DNA of 64,000 nt from Streptomyces fragilis (GTDB lineage Bacteria > Actinomycetota > Actinomycetes > Streptomycetales > Streptomycetaceae). Below the pieces are notes generated by a model, which did not search any database, was not told where the DNA came from, and saw nothing but the letters and a program-made list of their open reading frames with translations. Positions 10,101 to 16,048 of this stretch are shown piece after piece (position 1 is the first letter of the stretch; each line of letters starts with the position of its first letter). Made by a program: the position numbers and the translations under genes. Where the stretch lies: contig NZ_BEVZ01000002.1 of NCBI RefSeq assembly GCF_003112515.1, positions 1,736,001 through 1,800,000 on the forward strand. The letters run 5' to 3'.

Positions 10101-10442
10101 CGGTTCCTGGACTCCAACCCCGGCCTGTCCTCGCGGTTCACCCGCACCGTGGAGTTCGAGAACTACACCACCGAGGAACTCGTCGAGATCGTCACCACGC
10201 AGGCCGCGGACTCCGGCTACGACTGCCCGCCGGAGACCGTGGCGGCGCTCGGCCGGTACGTGGCGGCGATCCCGCGGGACCGCAACTTCGGCAACGCGCG
10301 CACCGGACGACGACTGGTGGAGGCGATGATGACACGGCAGGCCCGGCGGATCGGCACGCTGGCCGCGCCCGGCCTGGACGACCTGCGGCTGCTGCTTCCC
10401 GAGGACCTGCCCGTGGAGGACCCCGCCGGGATGCCGCGCTGA
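7119..10442 (+). CDS. Right-handed beta-helix protein fused to two CbxX/CfqX-type AAA ATPases (EccA-like)
   Basis: This 1107-residue protein has two halves. Residues about 1-540 form a long run of parallel beta-helix coils, with recurring short turns such as VRGCRIRD and VRDARVHGSGASGV. Residues about 560-1107 hold two closely similar AAA modules. P-loops are at 608-615 and 886-893 (both GPPGTGKT). Walker B motifs are at 671-672 and 949-950 (LFLDEAYTL, LFIDEAYTL). The AAA family (CbxX/CfqX) is that of EccA, the cytosolic ATPase of ESX systems, but EccA normally has a TPR-like N-terminus and one AAA domain. No signal peptide was seen. The start is TTG at 7119 with GAGGAG at 7105-7110. Context suggests a cytosolic chaperone or motor for type VII secretion; the role of the beta-helix is unknown. 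Confidence 0.85.
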   Translation: MARQLLTVCPDQPDSFGTIGEALAQARSGAVVRVRPGRYPENLTVRTRVTIVAEGERGSVEICPRRGSAIVLVADAVMLTDLTLRGGSEDVPVVDAARGQVAMDGCTVVGSGWTALLARETGSLAMRDCRVSNPAGAGVVDTTDTGSVVADCVLENLGTTAVVISDNGRTTVRGCRIRDARGNGVLTNGEAQGLVEDCDVSGTQKPALALEGSSSTLVRRVRVHDAAVGVYVTSDSRPVVEHVTVSDTSGPGFVVATGADPEVLRCRTSRTKGNGLAVTERSRGTFRECEFDTAGGPAIRVIGSSTPTLTDTTVRDCADTKGAVVLEEDSAAEFDRLEIADAAGTAVLIRGGGNPLVRRARITAPGGCGVEVVDDGRGRLEDCEILDAGAAGVRIAGGGNPHLRDTTVRGAADAGIRIGADGRGTVRDARVHGSGASGVAVDKGGELSVLRTEITDAGAHGVMAVDGARLSLDACTVTGSLGDGIRIDSTEPVTVTGCAVRENRGAGLKQTRASDRCAVEDLTSAGNGAPDVWGAEVFGAAPAGDAGGRGRAAKAAPSGPLEELESLIGLADVKHQVRTLVNLNQLAQRRARLGMPVPPMSRHLVFSGPPGTGKTTVARLYGGILTDLGVLRSGHLVEVSRADLVAQVIGGTAIKTTEAFNEALGGVLFLDEAYTLLSDGKGSGADFGREAIDTLLKLMEDHRDDVVVIAAGYTDEMADFLNSNPGLASRFTRTIEFANYSVEELVTITERMCEAHHYVLDPRTLDALARHYGQMERGATFGNGRAARRVFEEMVDRQAFRLGSMADPAEADLSLLLPEDVGADAGAAEQGTTSSEELLARLEAMVGLGAVKREVTDLVNLLATTRRRRAAGLPTPKISQHLVFSGPPGTGKTTVARLYAELLHSLGVLPKGQLVEVARADLVGRYVGHTAQITKEVFERALGGVLFIDEAYTLTPEGASSDFGREAVETLLKLMEDHRDEIVVIAAGYTAEMQRFLDSNPGLSSRFTRTVEFENYTTEELVEIVTTQAADSGYDCPPETVAALGRYVAAIPRDRNFGNARTGRRLVEAMMTRQARRIGTLAAPGLDDLRLLLPEDLPVEDPAGMPR

Positions 10443-10469
10443 GGCGCCTGTGCCGGCCGAGCACGGCCG

Positions 10470-10547
10470 GCACGCGGCGGCCGGCGGAAGCGGCACGCGG
10501 CGGAAGCGGCTCGCGGCGGAAGCGGCACGCGGCGGCCGGCGGAAGCA
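10470..10547. repeat. GC-rich tandem repeat, four units
   Basis: Four head-to-tail units of GCACGCGGCGGAAGCG (16 bp) lie here. The two outer copies carry a 7-bp insert (23 bp each): 10470-10492, 10493-10508, 10509-10524 and 10525-10547. The repeat is non-coding and sits just before the terminator hairpin. Confidence 0.8.
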
Positions 10548-10550
10548 GTC

Positions 10551-10594
10551 GGCCGGGGGCCGGTACCGGAGCGATCCGGTACCGGCCCCCGGCC
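10551..10594 (+). terminator. Strong hairpin terminator after the beta-helix/AAA gene
   Basis: A perfect 20-bp stem (10551-10570 with 10575-10594) closes on a GCGA tetraloop. There is no U-tract, as is common for streptomycete terminators. It ends the rightward gene that stops at 10442. Confidence 0.75.
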
Positions 10595-10666
10595 GTCGTG
10601 CGTGCCCGGAGGACGGACCCGTGCCCGCCCTCGCCGTGTGCGGGCCGGCGTCCCCCGTGGCCCGGG

Positions 10667-10897
10667 TCAGGACTCCTCGTCGTCCTCGTCGGCCGCCTCG
10701 TCCTCGACGCCCTTCAGCGGCTCGCCGGCACCGGTGCCGCCGCCGCTGTAGCCCTCCGTCGCGCTCGCCGTGCCGGGCACGACGCGCTCCTGCGCCTCCT
10801 GCTCCAGCCCGGAATGCGCGCCGGGGCCACGGTCGGGGGTCCGGTCGTCCCGCTGCTCGTCGTCGTCCCGCTGTCCGGGGCTCTCGGGTCCGGCCAT
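10667..10897 (-). CDS. Small acidic hypothetical protein
   Basis: This 76-residue product starts MAGPESPGQRDDDEQ and ends in an acidic cluster (EDEAADEDDEES). It is low complexity, predicted disordered, and has no signal peptide or Cys. The ATG at 10897 has GGGAG 8-10 nt upstream. A longer in-frame reading to 10978 has no ribosome binding site and is Arg-rich in a way unlike the rest. I do not recognise a family and infer no function. Confidence 0.6.
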   Translation of the reverse strand: MAGPESPGQRDDDEQRDDRTPDRGPGAHSGLEQEAQERVVPGTASATEGYSGGGTGAGEPLKGVEDEAADEDDEES

Positions 10898-11038
10898 GTT
10901 CTCGCTCCCATCCTCGAGGCGCCCGCCCACCCGTGCGGGTGGGCGGGCGCGGTGCGGCAGGCGGGTACCCGCCGTCACGGGCGGAAAACGAGGACGGCCG
11001 GGGCGCGGGAGGCCGTCCTCCCGCGCCCCGCTCGGCGG

Positions 11039-11587
11039 TCAGCTCACGCAGCCGATGTGGGCCAGGGCCTGCTTGAGCAGGACGCCGTGTCCGCCGGGCA
11101 TCTCGTTCTGGACCAGCGGGGAGGCGGCCTCCTGCGGGCTGAACCAGACCAGGTCCAGCGCGTCCTGCCGGGGTCTGCAGTCGCCGGCCACCGGAACGAT
11201 GTAGGCGAGCGAGACCGCGTGCTGGCGCGGGTCGTGGAACGGCGTGACGCCCTGGGTGGGGAAGTACTCGGCGACGGTGAACGGCTGCAGCGAGGCCGGC
11301 ACGCGGGGGAGCGCCACCGGGCCGAGGTCCTTCTCCAGATGACGCAGCAGCGCGTCCCGGACCCGTTCGTGGTGGAGGACGCGGCCGGAGACGAGGGAGC
11401 GGGTCACCGCTCCGTCCGGGCCGATCCGCAGCAGCAGTCCGACGCTGGTGACCTCACCGCTGTCGTCGACGCGCACGGGCACGGCCTCGACGTACAGGAT
11501 CGGCATCCGGGCGCGGGCGAGTTCGAGTTCGTCGGTGGTCAGCCAACCGGGCGTGGTTTCGGTCATGTCAGACACGCTGGCGATCAT
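11039..11587 (-). CDS. NUDIX-fold DUF4916 protein
   Basis: This 182-residue cytoplasmic protein resembles the actinobacterial DUF4916 family, a divergent NUDIX-fold group. Visible landmarks are MPILYVEAVPVRVD, VGLLLRIG and a NUDIX-like region HAVSLAYIVPVAGDCRPRQD followed by LVWFSP. The classical NUDIX box (GX5EX7REUXEEXGU) is not intact, so hydrolase activity is uncertain. The start at 11587 is chosen for GGGGAAAG immediately upstream. An alternative ATG at 11566 (MTETTPG) lacks a ribosome binding site but would remove only seven residues. Confidence 0.72.
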   Translation of the reverse strand: MIASVSDMTETTPGWLTTDELELARARMPILYVEAVPVRVDDSGEVTSVGLLLRIGPDGAVTRSLVSGRVLHHERVRDALLRHLEKDLGPVALPRVPASLQPFTVAEYFPTQGVTPFHDPRQHAVSLAYIVPVAGDCRPRQDALDLVWFSPQEAASPLVQNEMPGGHGVLLKQALAHIGCVS

Positions 11588-11775
11588 ACTTTCCCCGGCC
11601 GGTCGGTGGGCATGCCGCCTCGGAGGACCCCCGCACGGGGGACGGACCGGAAGGTGTGGCCGGGGTGTGCGCGGCCGCCGATCTTCCCCGGCGGCCCCGT
11701 GAGCGGGCAGGATCACCCCGGGCCACCGTACGTCCCACCGGGGCGCGGTACCGGGCCCCGCAGAAAGGAGAGCCG

Positions 11776-12993
11776 ATGCCCGAGGAAACGATCGCCGTCG
11801 TCGGCGCCGGCATCGTCGGCCTCGCCACCGCCCGCGAGATCGCCGCACGACGCCCCGGCACCCGGGTCGTCGTCCTGGACAAGGAACGGCGCGTCGCCGC
11901 CCACCAGAGCGGCCACAACTCCGGTGTGGTGCACGCCGGGATCTACTACCGGCCCGGCAGCCTCAAGGCGACCCTCTGCACCCGCGGGGTGGCCCTGCTG
12001 CGCGAGTACTGCCAGGACCGCCGCCTGCCCTACCAGGAGTGCGGCAAGCTCGTCGTGGCCGTCACCCCGGAGGAGGTCCCGCGTCTGGAGGCGCTGTACG
12101 CGAACGCCCTGGAGAACCGGGTGCCCGGGGTCCGGCAGGTCACGGGGGAGGGCATCCGGGAGATCGAGCCGCACGCCGCGGGACTGGCGGCCGTCCACTC
12201 CCCGCACACCGCGATCACCGACTACACGGCCGTCGCGCGCTCCTTCGCCGCGGACGTCGAGGCGGCCGGCGGGGAGATCCGCCCCGGCTTCCCCGTCGGA
12301 CGGATCCGCCGGCCCGCCCAGGGAGGCGTGGAGGTCATCTCCCGGGACGGCAAGTCCCTGGTCCACGCCGACCGCCTGGTGATCTGCGCGGGCCTGCAGA
12401 GCGACCGGGTCGCCCGGCTCGCGGGCGCCGGGGCCGACCCGCGCATCGTCCCGTTCCGGGGCGAGTACATGTCGGTCCGGCCACAGAAGGCCGGCATGGT
12501 GCGCGGTCTGCTCTATCCGGTGCCCGACCCCCGCTACCCGTTCCTCGGCGTCCACTTCACCCGGCGCGTCGACGGCACCGTGGAGGTCGGCCCGAACGCC
12601 GTGCTCGCCTTCTCCCGCGAGGGCTACCGCCTGACCGACGTCGACCCGCGCGAGCTGGCCCGCGTCGCCGCCTTCCCCGGCGCCTGGCGCCTGGCACGCA
12701 GGCACTGGCGCACCGGGGCCAGGGAGCTGCGCGGCTCGCTCTCCGTACGGGCCTACATGAAGGGCGCCGCCGCCTACGTCCCCGGCATCGGCCCCGCGGA
12801 CGTGGTCCGCGCGGGTGCGGGCGTCCGGGCCCAGGCCCTCGCCCGCGACGGCTCGCTGCTCGACGACTTCGTCGTCCAGCACCTCGGCCCCGTCACCGCC
12901 GTACGCAACGCACCCTCGCCCGCCGCCACCTCGTCCATGGCCATCGCCGAGCACATCGCCGACGCCGTACTCGACCGGACCGCCTCCGCCTGA
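11776..12993 (+). CDS. lhgO: L-2-hydroxyglutarate oxidase (FAD-dependent)
   Basis: This 405-residue FAD-dependent oxidoreductase is of the DAO/LhgO family. It oxidises L-2-hydroxyglutarate to 2-oxoglutarate and passes electrons to oxygen or quinones. The dinucleotide-binding motif VVGAGIVGLATA sits at residues 7-18. LhgO-type landmarks include SGHNSGVVHAGIYYRPGSLKA, YLPYQECGKLVVA-like text and the C-terminal RNAPSPAATSSMAIAEHIAD. The start is ATG at 11776 with AAAGGAG at 11764-11770; upstream in-frame codons give a Pro/Arg-rich non-homologous extension. The last codons and stop lie inside a 28-bp tandem repeat that continues downstream. The neighbouring genes do not suggest a pathway. Confidence 0.87.
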   Translation: MPEETIAVVGAGIVGLATAREIAARRPGTRVVVLDKERRVAAHQSGHNSGVVHAGIYYRPGSLKATLCTRGVALLREYCQDRRLPYQECGKLVVAVTPEEVPRLEALYANALENRVPGVRQVTGEGIREIEPHAAGLAAVHSPHTAITDYTAVARSFAADVEAAGGEIRPGFPVGRIRRPAQGGVEVISRDGKSLVHADRLVICAGLQSDRVARLAGAGADPRIVPFRGEYMSVRPQKAGMVRGLLYPVPDPRYPFLGVHFTRRVDGTVEVGPNAVLAFSREGYRLTDVDPRELARVAAFPGAWRLARRHWRTGARELRGSLSVRAYMKGAAAYVPGIGPADVVRAGAGVRAQALARDGSLLDDFVVQHLGPVTAVRNAPSPAATSSMAIAEHIADAVLDRTASA

Positions 12994-13083
12994 CCGCAGC
13001 GACCGGACCGCCTCTGCCTGACCGCCGCGCCCGGACCGCCTCCGCCCGACCGCGGCGCCCGAACCGCCTCCGCCCGACCGTCC
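12973..13083. repeat. Four-copy 28-bp tandem repeat spanning the lhgO stop codon
   Basis: Four copies begin at 12973, 13001, 13029 and 13057 with an exact 28-bp period. The shared core is GGACCGCCTCCGCC followed by TGACCGC or CGACCGC. The first copy encodes the lhgO C-terminus and stop; the others fill the spacer before the convergent lipoprotein gene. The copies differ by a few substitutions each. Confidence 0.85.
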
Positions 13084-13112
13084 CGCGTACGGCAGAGGCC
13101 CAGTGCGCTGGG

Positions 13113-14102
13113 TCAGCCCGTCGGGACGACCGCGCGGCGGATGTCGCCCAGCACCGTGCGCGCCGCGATGGGGCCGCCCGGGGCCTCCCAGGCCGAGCCG
13201 TCGACCACGGCCACCCGGTGCTTCTCGTCCGCCTCGAGGAGACGCCTCAGACCCGGGCGGGACCGTGCCGACGCGAAAGTTTCGACCGCCTCGCCGCGCC
13301 CGGCGCCGCGGACGCCGAAGAAGACGAAGTCGCCGTCCGTCCCCTCGCCCGGGGCGCGGCGCAGGCCCAACGAGCCCAGCGTGGAACGGACGTGGTCGGC
13401 GGCCGCCGGCGGGGTGAGCTCGCCGTCCGCCCACCGGACCACGCCCACCGACCTCCGGGTGCCGGCCAGCCGGGGCCGCACCGCCCGCGTCGCCTCGGCG
13501 AGCTCGGCGCCGTACTCGCTCAGCACCTGCCGCCCGGCCGCCGCCAGGTTCAGGGCGTGCGCCGTGGCGGTGAAGGCGCGCCTCCAGTCGTCCTCGCCGG
13601 TCGAGGTCACCACCGTGGGCGCCACGGCCTGCAGCCCGGCCAGGTCGTCGACCGCGCGGGTGGACTCGTCCACCAGGATGAGGTCCGGCTCCAGCGCCTC
13701 CAGCCTCTTCACCCGGACCCGGCCGTCCCGCGCCACCACCCGGGCCGGCACCGCCCGGTCGGCCAGGTAGGACGGCGTCCGGTCGCCGTCCGCCGCGAAC
13801 ACGGCAGTGCCGTACGGCTCGACGCCCAGGGCCAGTGCCGCGTCCAGGGTCGCCCGGCTCAGCGTCACCACCCGCCGGGGGCCCAGCGGCACCTCCACCG
13901 TCCGCCCGTGTGCGTCCACGATCCGGCGCGTGCCCACCGGGCCCGCCGTCTCGGAGTCCTCCGCCCCGTCCGCGGGACCGAGATCCTCGCCGGTGCACCC
14001 CGTGAGCAGCAGGGCACTCGAGACGGCGACGGCCACGGAGACGAGGACGGCCCGGCGAACGGCCCGGCTCCGGGGCCGGGTACGGGTCGGCGGCATCGGC
14101 AT
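13113..14102 (-). CDS. Iron-siderophore-type ABC substrate-binding lipoprotein
   Basis: This 329-residue lipoprotein starts with a basic stretch, a hydrophobic segment and the lipobox LLTGC, then an acidic linker. The body matches periplasmic-binding-protein family 2 (FecB/FepB type). Landmarks are VEVPLGPRRVVTL near the start, LEALEPDLILVDE in the hinge region and the single backbone helix fold. It should bind a ferric chelate or similar ligand outside the cell for an importer, but no permease or ATPase lies beside it, so it is an orphan here. The ATG at 14102 has AAGGAG 7 nt upstream; a second ATG two codons on is less well spaced. Transcription converges on lhgO. Confidence 0.8.
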   Translation of the reverse strand: MPMPPTRTRPRSRAVRRAVLVSVAVAVSSALLLTGCTGEDLGPADGAEDSETAGPVGTRRIVDAHGRTVEVPLGPRRVVTLSRATLDAALALGVEPYGTAVFAADGDRTPSYLADRAVPARVVARDGRVRVKRLEALEPDLILVDESTRAVDDLAGLQAVAPTVVTSTGEDDWRRAFTATAHALNLAAAGRQVLSEYGAELAEATRAVRPRLAGTRRSVGVVRWADGELTPPAAADHVRSTLGSLGLRRAPGEGTDGDFVFFGVRGAGRGEAVETFASARSRPGLRRLLEADEKHRVAVVDGSAWEAPGGPIAARTVLGDIRRAVVPTG

Positions 14103-14256
14103 GCAGGCGCTCCTTGCGAGGGGTGTGATCGGCACGGTACCGGCAGTGCGGCGTCCGGATCGACGCGGGCGCGTCGTGGCCGTCCGCCCGGGGCGCCGGT
14201 CACGGGCCGGAACGCGGTGTCCGGCGGAGATCGCTTCGCCTAGCATCGGCCTCCGC

Positions 14257-15030
14257 ATGGACACGATGACACTCTGGAACATCACCCCCTGGGGGTTCGC
14301 CGCGCTCGCCGCCGCGGCCTTCCTCGTCGGCTTCTCCAAGACCTCCGTCAGCGGCGCCAACACGGTGAGTCTGGCCGTCTTCGCGGCCGTCCTCCCGGCC
14401 CGGGAATCCGTCGGCATCCTGCTGCCGGTGCTGATCGCGGGCGACGTGCTCGCGGTGCTGGCCTACCGGCGGCACGCCCACTGGCCCACCCTGTGGAAGC
14501 TCTTCCCCGCGGTCGCGGTGGGCGTCGTCCTCGGCACCTTCTTCCTGATGTGGGCCGACGACGGCGCCGTGCGCGTCTCCATCGCCGTCACGCTGCTGGT
14601 GATGACCGCCATCACCGTGTGGCGGACCCGCCGCGGCCGGCCGGACGACGAACCCGACGCGGTGGTCACCCGCGCCGGACGGATCAAGGCCCGCTCCTAC
14701 GGCGTGCTGGGCGGCCTCACGACCATGGTCGCCAACGCCGGAGGCCCCGTGATGTCCATGTACCTGCTGTCCTCCGGCTTCAGGAAACTGGGCTTCCTGG
14801 GCACCTCGTCGTTCTTCTTCCTGATCGTCAACGTCGGCAAGGTGCCGTTCAGCGTCGGGCTCGGCCTGATCGACACGCGGGCGTTGCTGCTGGACGCCGC
14901 CCTGGTGCCGTTCGTGCTCCCCGGTTCCCTGCTCGGCAGGTGGGCGATCACCCGGATCAACCAGCGGCTGTTCGAACAACTCGTGATCGCCGCCACCGTG
15001 CTGGGGGCCGTGCAGCTGCTGCTGCGCTGA
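14257..15030 (+). CDS. TauE/SafE-family sulfite/anion exporter
   Basis: This 257-residue polytopic protein has about eight membrane segments. Family landmarks are FLVGFSKTSVSGANT after the first helix and the repeated NAGGPVMSMYLL element in the second half. Members export sulfite, sulfonates or other organic anions. Upstream, TAGCAT (14241-14246) fits a -10 box and would place the transcript start a few bases before the ATG at 14257, so the mRNA may be nearly leaderless; no clear ribosome binding site is visible. It is divergent from the siderophore-binding lipoprotein. The substrate cannot be named from sequence. Confidence 0.83.
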   Translation: MDTMTLWNITPWGFAALAAAAFLVGFSKTSVSGANTVSLAVFAAVLPARESVGILLPVLIAGDVLAVLAYRRHAHWPTLWKLFPAVAVGVVLGTFFLMWADDGAVRVSIAVTLLVMTAITVWRTRRGRPDDEPDAVVTRAGRIKARSYGVLGGLTTMVANAGGPVMSMYLLSSGFRKLGFLGTSSFFFLIVNVGKVPFSVGLGLIDTRALLLDAALVPFVLPGSLLGRWAITRINQRLFEQLVIAATVLGAVQLLLR

Positions 15031-15039
15031 CGCCGCCGC

Positions 15040-15561
15040 TCACCCCTCGCCCGGCCGGCCGCCCCGCAGCCGCGGGGCGCGTGCGCCCGCGTCCAGCGGG
15101 TCGCGCGCCGCCTCGACGTCGTCCGCCAGCGCCCTCGCCCACGCCACCACAGAGGTCAGGTCCATGCCGTGGACCCCGTCGCGGCCGGCGGCGCGGCACC
15201 AGGCCTCCACATGACCCGCCCCGCGCCGCAGCAGCCGCGCGCCGCCCGCGAGGTTGCCGCGCGCCGCGTGGGTGAGGCCCACCGCGGTCTGGGCCAGGCC
15301 GCGCCACAGGTCGCGCTCCTGCTCGGGGCCGGCCTTCCAGGCGTCCTCGAACACCTCGTGCGCGTGGAACGGCCGCCCCGCGTCCAGCAGCGCCTGCGCC
15401 TCGGCCACCGTCTCCCCGGGGGTGCGCACGACGCCCTCCGGCTGGCGGTCGACCCCCTCCGCCCCGTACGGCAGCGGCCGGCCCAGGCCGTCCCGCGGCC
15501 GCGCGTTGCGCGCCCGTCCCTCGTCGTCCCGGTCCCTCGGTCCCCTCGAAGAGCTGCTCAT
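15040..15561 (-). CDS. DUF309 domain protein
   Basis: This 173-residue protein has an Arg/Asp-rich N-terminal tail and a DUF309 helical domain from about residue 60. The diagnostic motif is RPFHAHEVFEDAW, followed by LWRGLAQTAVGLTHAARGN. The conserved His/Glu residues resemble a buried metal or ligand site, but the family's function is unknown. The ATG at 15561 (MSSSSRGPRD) is chosen because translation further upstream runs into the tRNA gene. It converges on the TauE/SafE gene with a 9-bp gap. Confidence 0.8.
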   Translation of the reverse strand: MSSSSRGPRDRDDEGRARNARPRDGLGRPLPYGAEGVDRQPEGVVRTPGETVAEAQALLDAGRPFHAHEVFEDAWKAGPEQERDLWRGLAQTAVGLTHAARGNLAGGARLLRRGAGHVEAWCRAAGRDGVHGMDLTSVVAWARALADDVEAARDPLDAGARAPRLRGGRPGEG

Positions 15562-15594
15562 CGGCCCATTGTCCCGCCCGGCCTCCCCACCCCC

Positions 15595-15624
15595 TTCGAG
15601 CAGGCCCCCGACGTGCGCTAAAGT
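15595..15624 (+). promoter_or_regulatory. Promoter of the first tRNA-Pro gene
   Basis: TTCGAG (15595-15600) and TAAAGT (15619-15624) are separated by 18 bp, about 40 nt before the tRNA. This is a plausible housekeeping promoter. Confidence 0.5.
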
Positions 15625-15665
15625 ACTCCTGAACGTGATCGCGCGGCCCGCCGCGGGAGAGCGAT

Positions 15666-15739
<74 letters not shown>

Positions 15740-15752
15740 CTGAGAAGTCGCA

Positions 15753-15792
15753 GGCGAAGGCCGCTCCGGAGCAATCCGGGGCGGCCTTCGCC
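15753..15792 (+). terminator. Hairpin terminator after tRNA-Pro copy 1
   Basis: An 18-bp stem (15753-15770 with 15775-15792, one G-T wobble) closes on a GCAA tetraloop, directly after the tRNA. Confidence 0.75.
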
Positions 15793-15932
15793 CGTTCCCG
15801 GGCGCCGATCGGCCTTTCGGCCCGATCGACAGCGCGCGGGCCCTTTTCCGGGCGGCGGGGGGAACGGGTTCACCCTCTGTTCGCCAGGTCGACGCGGTCG
15901 CTCGCGTGCCTTCGAAAAGCGAACGGGAGGTC

Positions 15933-15962
15933 TTGACAGTGTCCCTACAGCCTGCGAACTAT
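15933..15962 (+). promoter_or_regulatory. Promoter of the GH48 cellulase gene
   Basis: TTGACA (15933-15938) is a perfect -35 box. AACTAT (15957-15962) lies 18 bp downstream and serves as -10. The CebR-type operator starts at the last base of this -10, so repressor binding would block promoter use. The leader before the ATG is about 80 nt. Confidence 0.65.
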
Positions 15963-15975
15963 GGGAGCGCTCCCA
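15962..15975. promoter_or_regulatory. CebR-type operator
   Basis: The 14-bp perfect palindrome TGGGAGCGCTCCCA is identical to the operator of CebR, the LacI-family cellobiose/cello-oligosaccharide-responsive repressor of Streptomyces. It overlaps the promoter of the GH48 gene. It implies repression relieved by cello-oligosaccharides. cebR itself is not in the window. Confidence 0.9.
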
Positions 15976-16048
15976 CAGGTATGGGCGTCACCTCCCACCT
16001 TCCCGTCCGCCACGGGCCGAGAGGCCCTTGGGAAAGGAACGCACCCGC

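Noticed and set aside
10470-10547. CRISPR array
   Set aside because: Units are contiguous without unique spacers and are too short; no cas gene is present in the window.
8666-12382. A 1238-codon frame on the plus strand overlapping the AAA gene and lhgO
   Set aside because: It is out of frame with clear domain-bearing proteins and reads as basic low-complexity sequence.
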